Source: Spirochaetia bacterium (GTDB lineage: Bacteria; Spirochaetota; Spirochaetia; Treponematales; Breznakiellaceae). From it: 64,000 nucleotides of DNA. The stretch's first letter is position 1, and every line of letters begins with the position of its first letter. The notes below the pieces were generated by a model. That model was not told the origin of the DNA. It made no database searches and worked only from the letters and a program-made list of their open reading frames with translations. The translations under genes and the position numbers were made by a program. Location: contig BNUU01000002.1 in the NCBI GenBank assembly GCA_025997595.1, forward strand, positions 1 to 64,000, written 5' to 3'. Of the stretch, positions 42,367 through 49,371 are shown one piece after another.

Positions 42367-42816
42367 ATGAAAAAAGCAATAGTATTACTGATATGTTTTG
42401 CCTCATGCGTATTTCTCTTTGGACAAAGTGATACGGAAGAATACCGGGACATGGGCGGAACTGTCGTCATCCCAAACAACATTATTGAACTTGAGGACGG
42501 CGCCTTTTCCGGCAACAGAAACATTGTCGTGGTAAACATTCCTGCCGGCGTTACCCGTATCGGCGCCGGAGCTTTCCGCGGCTGTGAAAGACTTACCGCA
42601 GTGACCATGATGAGCGGCGTGAGTATCATTGGTGAATACGCCTTTGCTTCCTGCAAAAGCCTTACCGCCATCATCATCCCCGTCAGTGTTACAGATATTG
42701 GGACCGGCGCCTTCTCCGGCTGCGCAACCTTACGGTCGGTGATCATGTCCCGGAAAACCCGCCTTGCCCCCGATGTTTTTAAGGGGGCGCCGGTGAATAT
42801 TCTGTATATCGACTGA
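42367..42816 (+). CDS. Small secreted leucine-rich-repeat protein (LRR_5/BspA-like)
   Basis: A 149-residue protein with signal peptide MKKAIVLLICFASCVFLFG. About four BspA-type repeats of 23 residues follow (IIELEDGAFSGNRNIVVVNIPAGVTRIGAGAFRGCERLTAV, IIGEYAFASCKSLTAIIIPVSVTDIGTGAFSGC). Such repeats mediate binding to host or microbial surfaces in Treponema and Bacteroidetes proteins, usually in much longer chains. It begins 13 bp after the HD-GYP gene and may be co-transcribed. Confidence 0.8.
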   Translation: MKKAIVLLICFASCVFLFGQSDTEEYRDMGGTVVIPNNIIELEDGAFSGNRNIVVVNIPAGVTRIGAGAFRGCERLTAVTMMSGVSIIGEYAFASCKSLTAIIIPVSVTDIGTGAFSGCATLRSVIMSRKTRLAPDVFKGAPVNILYID

Positions 42817-42858
42817 TCCCTTCATGATACCGCAGGCTCTGGTAAAACCCCCTTCTTT

Positions 42859-43028
42859 ACCTCCGTGCTTTTGCGGCGGGAGGGGGAGCTTTTTCTGTTT
42901 GACGGCGGCGAGGGGACCCAGGTGTCCCTGCGGCGGCTCAATCTGCGGTGGAAAAAAATCTCCGTCATCTTTGTCAGCCACACCCATGCGGACCATGTCA
43001 CGGGCATCCCCGGCCTCCTGATGCTTTC
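42859..43028 (+). pseudogene. Truncated duplicate of the RNase Z gene
   Basis: These 170 bases match 46734-46903 of the intact RNase Z gene with about five substitutions. They cover the segment encoding TSVLLRREGELFLFDGGEG through the HTHADH zinc motif to GLLMLS. No start region and no remainder of the gene are present, so the fragment is non-functional. It lies about 3.7 kb upstream of the intact gene in the same orientation, on the other side of an IS element. Confidence 0.9.
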
Positions 43029-43104
43029 AAGCAGGGACCGCATTCCTTCCTGAAGGAACAAGCAGCAATCGTACGCCTACAAACCCACGCTCTGTTTTTC
43101 ACAA

Positions 43105-43133
43105 TTGCGCAATATTTCAATTTGTGGTAGAAT
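43105..43133 (+). promoter_or_regulatory. Putative promoter before the heptamer repeat
   Basis: TTGCGC (43105-43110), 17 bp, TAGAAT (43128-43133). Downstream lies an ATG (43140) that opens a 41-codon frame across the heptamer repeat (repeating LPAPGSR) and ends at 43265. There is no ribosome binding site. Whether anything useful is transcribed is unclear. Confidence 0.4.
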
Positions 43134-43167
43134 ATTTTCATGTTACAGACAATAGGTATGCTTTTGC

Positions 43168-43258
43168 CCCGGCTCCCGGCTCCCGGCTCCCGGCTCCCGG
43201 CTCCCGGCTCCCGGCTCCCGGCTCCCGGCTCCCGGCTCCCGGCTCCCGGCTCCCGGCT
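43168..43258. repeat. Tandem heptamer repeat, 13 perfect copies of CCCGGCT
   Basis: Thirteen uninterrupted copies of CCCGGCT, 91 bp in total. A 7-bp unit is not a multiple of three, so gain or loss of one copy shifts any reading frame. The array lies between the RNase Z fragment and the IS left end. It is not a CRISPR array: there are no spacers. Confidence 0.97.
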
Positions 43259-43296
43259 CACATGATACAGAAAAGTCTCAAAAAAATCTACTAGAC

Positions 43297-44710
43297 GCAT
43301 TGCCTCATAAATAATCTAACCCAAAAGGGAGTATGCCTCATAATAAAATTCTAACCCAAATAAGCTTATCCGAAGGAGGGTTCGGAGAGCAGCATGGGGT
43401 TAACAATGAAAGAGAAACAGTCCCTGACACGGGAAACGTGCGGGCGGTACCGGAAGTCGGAGAAGAAGGGTAAGACCAAAATCCTGGACGAGTTTTGCCA
43501 AGCCACCGGATATAACCGGAAATATGCGCTTCACTTGCTGGCCAATTGGGACAAAACGGAAGTTCTGAAAGTAGCTGGCAGGATGGTCAAGCTCAAAGCC
43601 GGTACGGTGAAACGGCACAAAGGAGGGGGGAGGAAACCGGTCTATGGGCCGGAAGTCATTGCCGCCCTCCGCCTCATCTGGGCATTTTTCTGGTACCGGT
43701 GCGGGAAGCTTCTGGCCCCTTTTCTGAGGGACCAGATGGCCTTCCTTGAGGCATGGCCGGCCTTTCATATCACGGCGGACATCAGGGCCAAACTCCTTAA
43801 GATAAGTCCGGCGACCATCGACCGGGCCCTGAAGGAAGACCGAAAGAAGTTGGCTATCAGGGGAATCAGCGGGACGAAACCGGGGAATTTGCTGAAAAAG
43901 CATATTCAGGTCAGAACCCATTACCCCTGGGACGACCGCAAACCGGGATTTTTCGAGGTGGACACCGTCCATCATTGCGGAGACCGGGACGCGGGGGAGT
44001 TTTGCCTTACGTTAACCGCTACTGATGTCGCTTCCGGCTGGGTTGAACTCTTCGCGCTGCTCAACAAAGCTCAAAAATGGACTTTTGAGGGACTCGCCGC
44101 GCTCCCCCAAGTCCTCCCGTTCCCCCTTCTGGGCATCGATAGCGACAATGGCGGCGAATTTATTAATCGCACCCTCCTTGCCTGGTGTAATGCCAACCGT
44201 ATCACCTTTACCCGTTCCCGCCCTTACAAGAAAAACGACAACTGCTTCGTCGAGCAGAAAAATTTCAAGTGCGTCAGGGAATACATCGGCTATGCCCGCC
44301 TCGACACCCCCTCCGAACGGGAGGCCCTCGCTCGCGTCTACCGCTCCCTCTGCCCGCTCTTGAATTATTTTCTCCCCACTATCAAACTGATTACCAAGAC
44401 CAGGGTCGGATCCAAAGTCCGTAAGGTGTATGACAAACCCATGAGTCCCTACCAACGGCTCATGCTGTCAGCCGACTTCCCGGATACGGTCAAGGCTGAA
44501 CTGACCCGGCGTTACCAACGCTACAACCCGGTCATCCTCCAGCAGGAGGTCCACCAGGCGGTTGAGGCACTGGCCGAACTCAACCGTCACAAAGCGCTCA
44601 TCCGGCAGCAGTCCCTCGCCGCTACTGCCCTTGAGAATTTCTAACCATGGTTAGAATTTAATAATGAGGCATCCATCCGCTACGGTTAGATTTTATTATG
44701 AGGCATTACG
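43297..44710 (+). mobile_element. IS element with integrase-type DDE transposase and doubled terminal inverted repeats
   Basis: Each end carries two copies of a 22-24 bp inverted repeat of the form TGCCTCATAATAAAATCTAACC: left at 43301-43322 and 43334-43357, right at 44649-44671 and 44684-44705 in opposite orientation. One transposase gene lies between. CTAGAC occurs directly outside both ends (43291-43296 and 44711-44716) and may be a target-site duplication, which would place the element at 43297-44710. I cannot assign the IS family with confidence. Confidence 0.8.
43394..44644 (+). CDS. IS transposase with integrase (rve) core
   Basis: A 416-residue protein. The N-terminal helical DNA-binding part (about 1-90) contains ILDEFCQATGYNRKYALHLLANW. 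The DDE integrase core has Asp in GFFEVDTVHHCG, Asp in GIDSDNGGEF and Glu in CFVEQKNFKCVREY. The C-terminal part (YQRLMLSADFPDTVKAELTRRYQRYNPVILQQEV) is helical. The frame is intact, so the element may be active. GGAGAG lies close before the ATG at 43394; a second ATG lies 12 bases later. Confidence 0.85.
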   Translation: MGLTMKEKQSLTRETCGRYRKSEKKGKTKILDEFCQATGYNRKYALHLLANWDKTEVLKVAGRMVKLKAGTVKRHKGGGRKPVYGPEVIAALRLIWAFFWYRCGKLLAPFLRDQMAFLEAWPAFHITADIRAKLLKISPATIDRALKEDRKKLAIRGISGTKPGNLLKKHIQVRTHYPWDDRKPGFFEVDTVHHCGDRDAGEFCLTLTATDVASGWVELFALLNKAQKWTFEGLAALPQVLPFPLLGIDSDNGGEFINRTLLAWCNANRITFTRSRPYKKNDNCFVEQKNFKCVREYIGYARLDTPSEREALARVYRSLCPLLNYFLPTIKLITKTRVGSKVRKVYDKPMSPYQRLMLSADFPDTVKAELTRRYQRYNPVILQQEVHQAVEALAELNRHKALIRQQSLAATALENF

Positions 44711-44945
44711 CTAGACACAACCACTAAACAAACACTTTTTGGTCCAATTTCCTCATTCTCAGGCAAAAACAGCCCATTGGCAGCTACTTTTACCCAAGCG
44801 GTAACTGCTTACGGCATAAACCCATATAAAGGAAAAAACATGGGGGGCCGCCGGTATCGGAGCTGATACCCTAATAACGGTGTTATCCGCTTTTGCGGTT
44901 AAACATAAAAAAAGGCAGCAGGGAAAGACCGCAGGAGGCTTCAAA

Positions 44946-45905
44946 ATGAAGCGTAACAAATTTTTTGCGCAAGCTGCCCTACAGGCAGCACCTGCCCGCA
45001 GGGCGGCAGGAGTGTTGGCGGCAGTGCTGATATTCGGATTGGCTCTGGCGGGGTGCAAGGATGGCTCCGGCGATGGCACTGGCCCCACTTATGAGTTAGT
45101 CGATAGTGCAAACCCGGACATTAAGGTAAAGTTCGGCGTAAGCACGGCAAGCGATGCCTTTGCCAGCCTGCACGAGCTGATTTCCACCCCGAAGCCGGGC
45201 GACGACTTTACCTTGATAATCGCCCTTGGCGACTATATCGACCTGCCTGCATTGACCATTGGCGGGACAACCATAGACGACAGGGCTTTAGGGACACCCG
45301 GGACGGCGAGCTATCATGACCGGCTCCTGCGCCTTATCGTGGTAGGCATCAATTCATTTCAGCGCGATGGCGGGCTTGCTAATAATCCCGGGGCGCCCGG
45401 CCATGTGGTGTTCCAGTTCCGGAATGTTCCGGTTACACACAATATGGAAGCTACTGATATCAACACCAATGGCTATGCGGGAAGCGCGATGAAGGCTTAT
45501 CTTAGGGACGAGTTCCTGCCGGACCTGAAAAACGCTGCGGGTCTTACCGATGCGATGCTCTGGGCTCCTACGCGCAAGGTGTCAAAGGGAGGATATGGTC
45601 CTGAACTTGGGGTAGACGATGTTAGGGATACGCTCTGGCTCCCCACCGTATGGGAGATATACAATGCTCAAGGTGCTTCATCAGCGGCGTATGAGACCAG
45701 TGCGAATCAGGCACGGCTTGAATACTACACCGATAATCCAAGCCACAGAAAATACGACACGGCCAATATTGCCCGATCGTACTGGTTAGCCTCACCCTCT
45801 TCCGGTTCTGCGGCCGAATTCGCTGGTGTCAACGTCATTGGCAATAGCAGCTATAGCATTGCGAGTGTAGTAAGTGGCTGCGCCCCCGCTTTCTGTGTGA
45901 AATAG
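44946..45905 (+). CDS. Lipoprotein with DUF6273-like C-terminal domain
   Basis: A 319-residue protein with a long signal peptide ending in ALAGC (acylated Cys37). The mature part contains DYIDLPALTI, HDRLLRLIVVGINSF, LWLPTVWEIY and RSYWLASPSSGSAAEFAGVNVIG...GCAPAFCVK. The YWLASP...PAFC ending is typical of DUF6273-like domains of surface proteins in gut bacteria. These have a C-type-lectin/FGE-like fold by resemblance and an unknown ligand. AGGAGG precedes the ATG at 44946. The 235-bp stretch between the IS and this gene contains only short hairpins (for example GGTATCGGAGCTGATACC near 44853). Confidence 0.65.
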   Translation: MKRNKFFAQAALQAAPARRAAGVLAAVLIFGLALAGCKDGSGDGTGPTYELVDSANPDIKVKFGVSTASDAFASLHELISTPKPGDDFTLIIALGDYIDLPALTIGGTTIDDRALGTPGTASYHDRLLRLIVVGINSFQRDGGLANNPGAPGHVVFQFRNVPVTHNMEATDINTNGYAGSAMKAYLRDEFLPDLKNAAGLTDAMLWAPTRKVSKGGYGPELGVDDVRDTLWLPTVWEIYNAQGASSAAYETSANQARLEYYTDNPSHRKYDTANIARSYWLASPSSGSAAEFAGVNVIGNSSYSIASVVSGCAPAFCVK

Positions 45906-45952
45906 CGCGTAAGCGGTATTTGACACAGACAATCTGCCAGTCCCAAGAGCTC

Positions 45953-45968
45953 GCTCTCGCGAGGGAGC
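45953..45968. repeat. Small GC-rich hairpin
   Basis: GCTCTC-GCGA-GGGAGC, with a 6-bp stem and GCGA loop, lies 48 bp after the lipoprotein stop in the context CCCAAGAGCTC...GGGAG. The same context (CCCAAGAGC...CGCGGGGGAG) occurs as a module in the hairpin repeats at 33548 and 52049, so it is a member of that set of mini-hairpins. Confidence 0.55.
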
Positions 45969-46104
45969 CTTTATGGGGCGTAGCAGGCAGAGAACGGTGT
46001 GCGGGGGGAACGACGGCAAAATAGCCTATTCAAACCCCGCAGGAATAAACTGCCCAAAAAGGCGCGCCCTGCAAAAGCAAATGCAAGGGTGCGTGACACT
46101 TTAC

Positions 46105-46126
46105 GGGACCGCCCTGGCGCGGTCCC
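46105..46126. terminator. Hairpin before the nuclease-like gene
   Basis: GGGACCGC-CCTGGC-GCGGTCCC has a perfect 8-bp stem without a following T run. It lies 28 bp before the next start codon, so it may be an attenuating structure or a terminator for the lipoprotein transcript. The rest of 45906-46153 has no gene I can support. Confidence 0.35.
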
Positions 46127-46153
46127 AAATATGCGCTGACAGGAGATGGTAAA

Positions 46154-46600
46154 ATGGCAAAAACGACACAAAAAACACCGCAGCAGACCGGCAAACAGTT
46201 CGAGCATTATGTGATTAGCCGTATGCTTGACGCGAACCTCGACGTATACCTTCCGGTGGTTGACGATCATGGGGTGGACGCGGTAGTAAAAACACCGGGC
46301 GGGACCTGGGAGGAAATCCAGATCAAGGGCTGTTCACGGGATAAAAAATACGGCAACGCCGCCCTGTTTGCGGAAATCAAGTGCGACAAGGCCCGCCCCA
46401 ATTACTGGTTTGTGTTCTACGCGGAACGGCTGGATACGCTGCTGCTCCTCTCCTCCAAAGAGCTTACCCGCCTGGTTAACCCCGGCGCCAAGGGCAAACT
46501 GGTCATTAAGTTTAACGGCAAGAACAAGGAAAAGGGCGAATATATTTTGGAGCAGTACGAAAAGTACATAACCACCGATTTCAGCCGCCTTTGCGGTTAG
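46154..46600 (+). CDS. Small PD-(D/E)XK nuclease-like protein
   Basis: A 148-residue protein with TGKQFEHYVISRMLDANLDVYLP, VDDHGVDAVVKTPGGTWEEIQIKGCS and KARPNYWFVFYAERLDTLLLLSSKEL. The D...E-x-K pattern (VDAVV...EEIQIKG) is the catalytic signature of small PD-(D/E)XK proteins, such as those related to DUF4365 or intron-associated endonucleases. No partner methylase or intron is adjacent, so the role is unknown. AGGAGATGG precedes the ATG. Confidence 0.7.
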   Translation: MAKTTQKTPQQTGKQFEHYVISRMLDANLDVYLPVVDDHGVDAVVKTPGGTWEEIQIKGCSRDKKYGNAALFAEIKCDKARPNYWFVFYAERLDTLLLLSSKELTRLVNPGAKGKLVIKFNGKNKEKGEYILEQYEKYITTDFSRLCG

Positions 46601-46670
46601 ACGGGGCATTAGTCCCTGGTTCACCCCGTGGGTGTACCTCACGCCCATTTTTAAGCTATACTAACCAGCA

Positions 46671-47597
46671 ATGAACCTTGAAGCCTTTATCCTCGGCTGC
46701 GGGGGCATGATGCCCCTGCCCAACCGGCACCTCACCTCCGTGCTTTTGCGGCGGGAGGGGGAACTGTTTCTGTTTGACGGCGGCGAGGGGACCCAGGTGT
46801 CCCTCAGGCGGCTTAATCTGCGGTGGAAAAAAATCTCCGTCATCTTTGTCAGCCACACCCATGCGGACCATGTCACGGGCATCCCCGGCCTCCTGATGCT
46901 TTCTTCCCAGGTGGACCGGGACGACCCTCTCTACATCATCGGCCCCCCCCGGATCGCCGAATATATCGAAACCAGCCGCCGGGTGCTGGACATGTACATC
47001 AACTATGAAATTATCGTGCGGGAGATTACCGAGCCCGGCGTCGTCTACGAAGGCGAGGGCTTCCGGGTCCGCGCTTTTCCGTTACGTCACACCAAGCCCT
47101 GTTACGGTTATGCCTTTGAGGAGGACGGCCGTCCCGGCGAGTTCCACCCGGAAAAGGCCGATGCCCTGGGGGTGCCCCGGGGGCCCCTGTGGTCAAGGCT
47201 CCAGGCCGGGGAAACCGTCCGGGCCTCCGGCGGCGCCGATGTGCACCCCGAGGACGTTCTGGGCGCGCCCCGGTCGGGCCGGAAGTTTTCCTTTGTCACC
47301 GACAGCCTGGGCTTCCCGGAAATCGCCCCGGAAGTTGCGGGCTCTGACCTATTTGTCTGCGAGGGGATGTTCGAGCAGGCGCTGCTGGAAAGCGCCCGTG
47401 AAAAAAAGCACATGACCGCCGAGCAGGCCGCCCGTATCGCCCTTGCGGCCCAGGTAAAGAAGCTGGCCCTTATCCACTACAGCCCGCGCTACACCGAATA
47501 CGATCTCAAGCGGGTTCTGAAAGAGGCCCAGGACATCTTCCCCCCTACGGTGCTCTCCCGTGACCGGATGGTCTTCCCCATCGAGTATGAGGATTAG
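46671..47597 (+). CDS. rnz: Ribonuclease Z
   Basis: A 308-residue metallo-beta-lactamase-fold RNase that trims tRNA 3' ends. The zinc motif HTHADH is at residues 62-67. FDGGEGTQ (35-42), PLRHTKPCYGYAFEE, FSFVTDSLGF, CEGMF and ALIHYSPRY follow in the order expected of RNase Z. There is no ribosome binding site. A TATACT at 46657-46662 would start transcription almost at the ATG, so the mRNA may be leaderless. A 170-bp fragment of this gene is duplicated at 42859-43028. Confidence 0.95.
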   Translation: MNLEAFILGCGGMMPLPNRHLTSVLLRREGELFLFDGGEGTQVSLRRLNLRWKKISVIFVSHTHADHVTGIPGLLMLSSQVDRDDPLYIIGPPRIAEYIETSRRVLDMYINYEIIVREITEPGVVYEGEGFRVRAFPLRHTKPCYGYAFEEDGRPGEFHPEKADALGVPRGPLWSRLQAGETVRASGGADVHPEDVLGAPRSGRKFSFVTDSLGFPEIAPEVAGSDLFVCEGMFEQALLESAREKKHMTAEQAARIALAAQVKKLALIHYSPRYTEYDLKRVLKEAQDIFPPTVLSRDRMVFPIEYED

Positions 47598-47641
47598 ATT
47601 TTTTTGTTACCAATGCGGGGATTTTTTGTTAAATAATTAAG

Positions 47642-48637
47642 ATGATAGAAGTTTATGGGTTAAGTAAAAACTACGGACAGGTTAAAGCGGTAAATGACGT
47701 TTCATTCACCGTGGGACAGGATCAGGTCCTGGGTTTTCTTGGCCCCAACGGGGCGGGGAAGACCACCATCATGAAGATACTCACGGGCTTCCATTTCCCG
47801 ACCGAGGGGACCGCCCTTGTCGACGGGATTTCCGTACAGGATTTTCCTGTTGAGGTGAAGAAGCGCATCGGCTACCTTCCGGAAAGCGTTCCCCTTTACG
47901 GGGACCTTACCGTGGACGAGTACCTTTCCTTTATCGCAGACGCCCGGCTGATCCCGGCGGAAAAGCGCAGGCAGGCGGTGGACGCCGGCCTTGACGCCTG
48001 CGGACTCCGCCGCTACCGGTCCCGGAAAATTGAAACCCTCTCCAGGGGCTACAAACAGCGTACCGGCCTGGCCCAGGCCATCCTCCACGATCCCCCCATT
48101 CTGATCCTGGACGAACCCACCACCGGGCTGGACCCGAACCAGATCATCGAAATCCGCTCCCTGATCAAGGAACTGGGGAAACGGAAGACCGTGATCCTCT
48201 CCACCCACATTCTGCAGGAGGTTGAGGCAGTCTGTTCCCAGGTGCTGATCATCAACGAAGGCCGGATAGCCGCCCAGGGGGCCCCGGAAGAAATCGCCGG
48301 CGCCATGAAGGGGGGCGATACCTGGGAGCTGGTCCTCAAGGGGGCGGACGCCGCTTCTATCGGGGAAAAGCTCACCCGGATGGGACAGGGCCTGGCTCCC
48401 GCAGGTGCGGAGGACCTGGGGCAGGGCACGGTACGTTTAAGTTTTTTTGTCCCGGACAGTGAAGCGGCCGGCGGGGAGGGGACCGGCGGTGAAAATTCCG
48501 GGGGGGAACGGATTTTTGACTGGGCGGTTGCGGAAAATCTCAAAATCCTCCAAATGAACCGGAAGAAGGTCAGTCTGGAAGATATCTTTGTAGGGCTAAC
48601 AAAGGATCAGCCCCCCGGTGAAGGAGCATCAGTATGA
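47642..48637 (+). CDS. ABC-2 type transporter ATP-binding protein, GldA-like
   Basis: A 331-residue ATPase. Walker A is GPNGAGKTT, the Q-loop region is GYLPESVPLYGDLTVDEYL, the signature is LSRGYKQRTGLAQAI, Walker B is ILILDEPTTGLDPNQI, and the H-loop is LSTHI. A C-terminal extension of about 100 residues has a Gly-rich insertion (AAGGEGTGGENSGGERIF). The gene starts a four-gene cluster with an ABC-2 permease, a GldG-like protein and a DUF4340 protein. A ribosome binding site is not apparent. The substrate is unknown; GldAFG homologues occur far outside gliding bacteria. Confidence 0.9.
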   Translation: MIEVYGLSKNYGQVKAVNDVSFTVGQDQVLGFLGPNGAGKTTIMKILTGFHFPTEGTALVDGISVQDFPVEVKKRIGYLPESVPLYGDLTVDEYLSFIADARLIPAEKRRQAVDAGLDACGLRRYRSRKIETLSRGYKQRTGLAQAILHDPPILILDEPTTGLDPNQIIEIRSLIKELGKRKTVILSTHILQEVEAVCSQVLIINEGRIAAQGAPEEIAGAMKGGDTWELVLKGADAASIGEKLTRMGQGLAPAGAEDLGQGTVRLSFFVPDSEAAGGEGTGGENSGGERIFDWAVAENLKILQMNRKKVSLEDIFVGLTKDQPPGEGASV

Positions 48638-49368
48638 ACCTGTTCCCAAGGCGGGCCGCGGCCCTTGCGCGGAAGGAGATCTATTCCTACGGTATCTCGG
48701 CGGCATTTTACGGGACGGCGGTGTTTTTCATCCTCTTTGTGAACATCTGGCTCTTTTACTTTCAGCGGTACTTTGCCATGGATGCCGCCACCCTGCGGCC
48801 TTACTTTGCCGCCTTTCCATTGGCGTTCATCATCATCATTCCGGTGATCACCATGAAAAGCTGGGCGGAAGAACGGAAGCTGGGGAGCCTTGAACTGCTC
48901 CTGACCATGCCCTTTTCCGAATGGGATCTGGTACTGGGAAAATTCATCGCCGCTTTTGCCGCCCTGGGGGCAATCCTGGCGCTGACCATTCCCCTGCCCC
49001 TCAGTGTTTCCCCCCTGGGAAATTTTGACGCCGGGGTGATTGCGAGTGAATACGCCGGGGTCCTGCTCCTGGGGGCATCCGCCACCAGTTTGGGGCTCCT
49101 CCTTTCCAGCCTTGCGCGGAACCAGGGGGGGGCCTTTTTAGGGGGGGCGGTGGCCCTCCTCTTTGTGATGCTTGTGGGTAACCTGACCCAGACCTTCAAC
49201 CTTCCCCAGGCTCTGGCGGAGTGCATCAACTTTTTATCCCTGACCTTTCATTTTGAAAGTTTTTCCAGGGGACTCATCGACAGCCGGGATCTGGCCTTTT
49301 TCATCATTACCACGGCCCTGTTTTTGTTCCTCAATACCCGGGTCCTGCTTTTCAGGAAGTGGAGGTGA
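48634..49368 (+). CDS. ABC-2 type permease, GldF-like
   Basis: This 244-residue membrane protein has six predicted helices (GISAAFYGTAVFFILFVNIWLFYF, YFAAFPLAFIIIIPVITM, FIAAFAALGAILALTIPLPL and others) and the conserved SWAEERKLGSLELLLTMPFSEWDLVLGKF block of ABC-2 permeases. It overlaps the ATPase gene by 4 bp and is closely followed by the GldG-like gene, so the three products probably form one complex. Confidence 0.9.
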   Translation: MNLFPRRAAALARKEIYSYGISAAFYGTAVFFILFVNIWLFYFQRYFAMDAATLRPYFAAFPLAFIIIIPVITMKSWAEERKLGSLELLLTMPFSEWDLVLGKFIAAFAALGAILALTIPLPLSVSPLGNFDAGVIASEYAGVLLLGASATSLGLLLSSLARNQGGAFLGGAVALLFVMLVGNLTQTFNLPQALAECINFLSLTFHFESFSRGLIDSRDLAFFIITTALFLFLNTRVLLFRKWR

Positions 49369-49371
49369 GGG

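Noticed and set aside
43168-43258. CRISPR-like array
   Set aside because: The heptamers are directly adjacent with no spacers and no cas genes are present.
43140-43265. A 41-residue LPAPGSR-repeat protein
   Set aside because: There is no ribosome binding site and the frame exists only because of the heptamer array; reported as a repeat instead.
45953-45968. Hairpin downstream of the DUF6273-like gene as a retrohoming structure
   Set aside because: The same mini-hairpin in the same context is a module of the dispersed repeats at 33548 and 52049, and it lies 48 bp after the stop, so a retroelement role is not needed to explain it.
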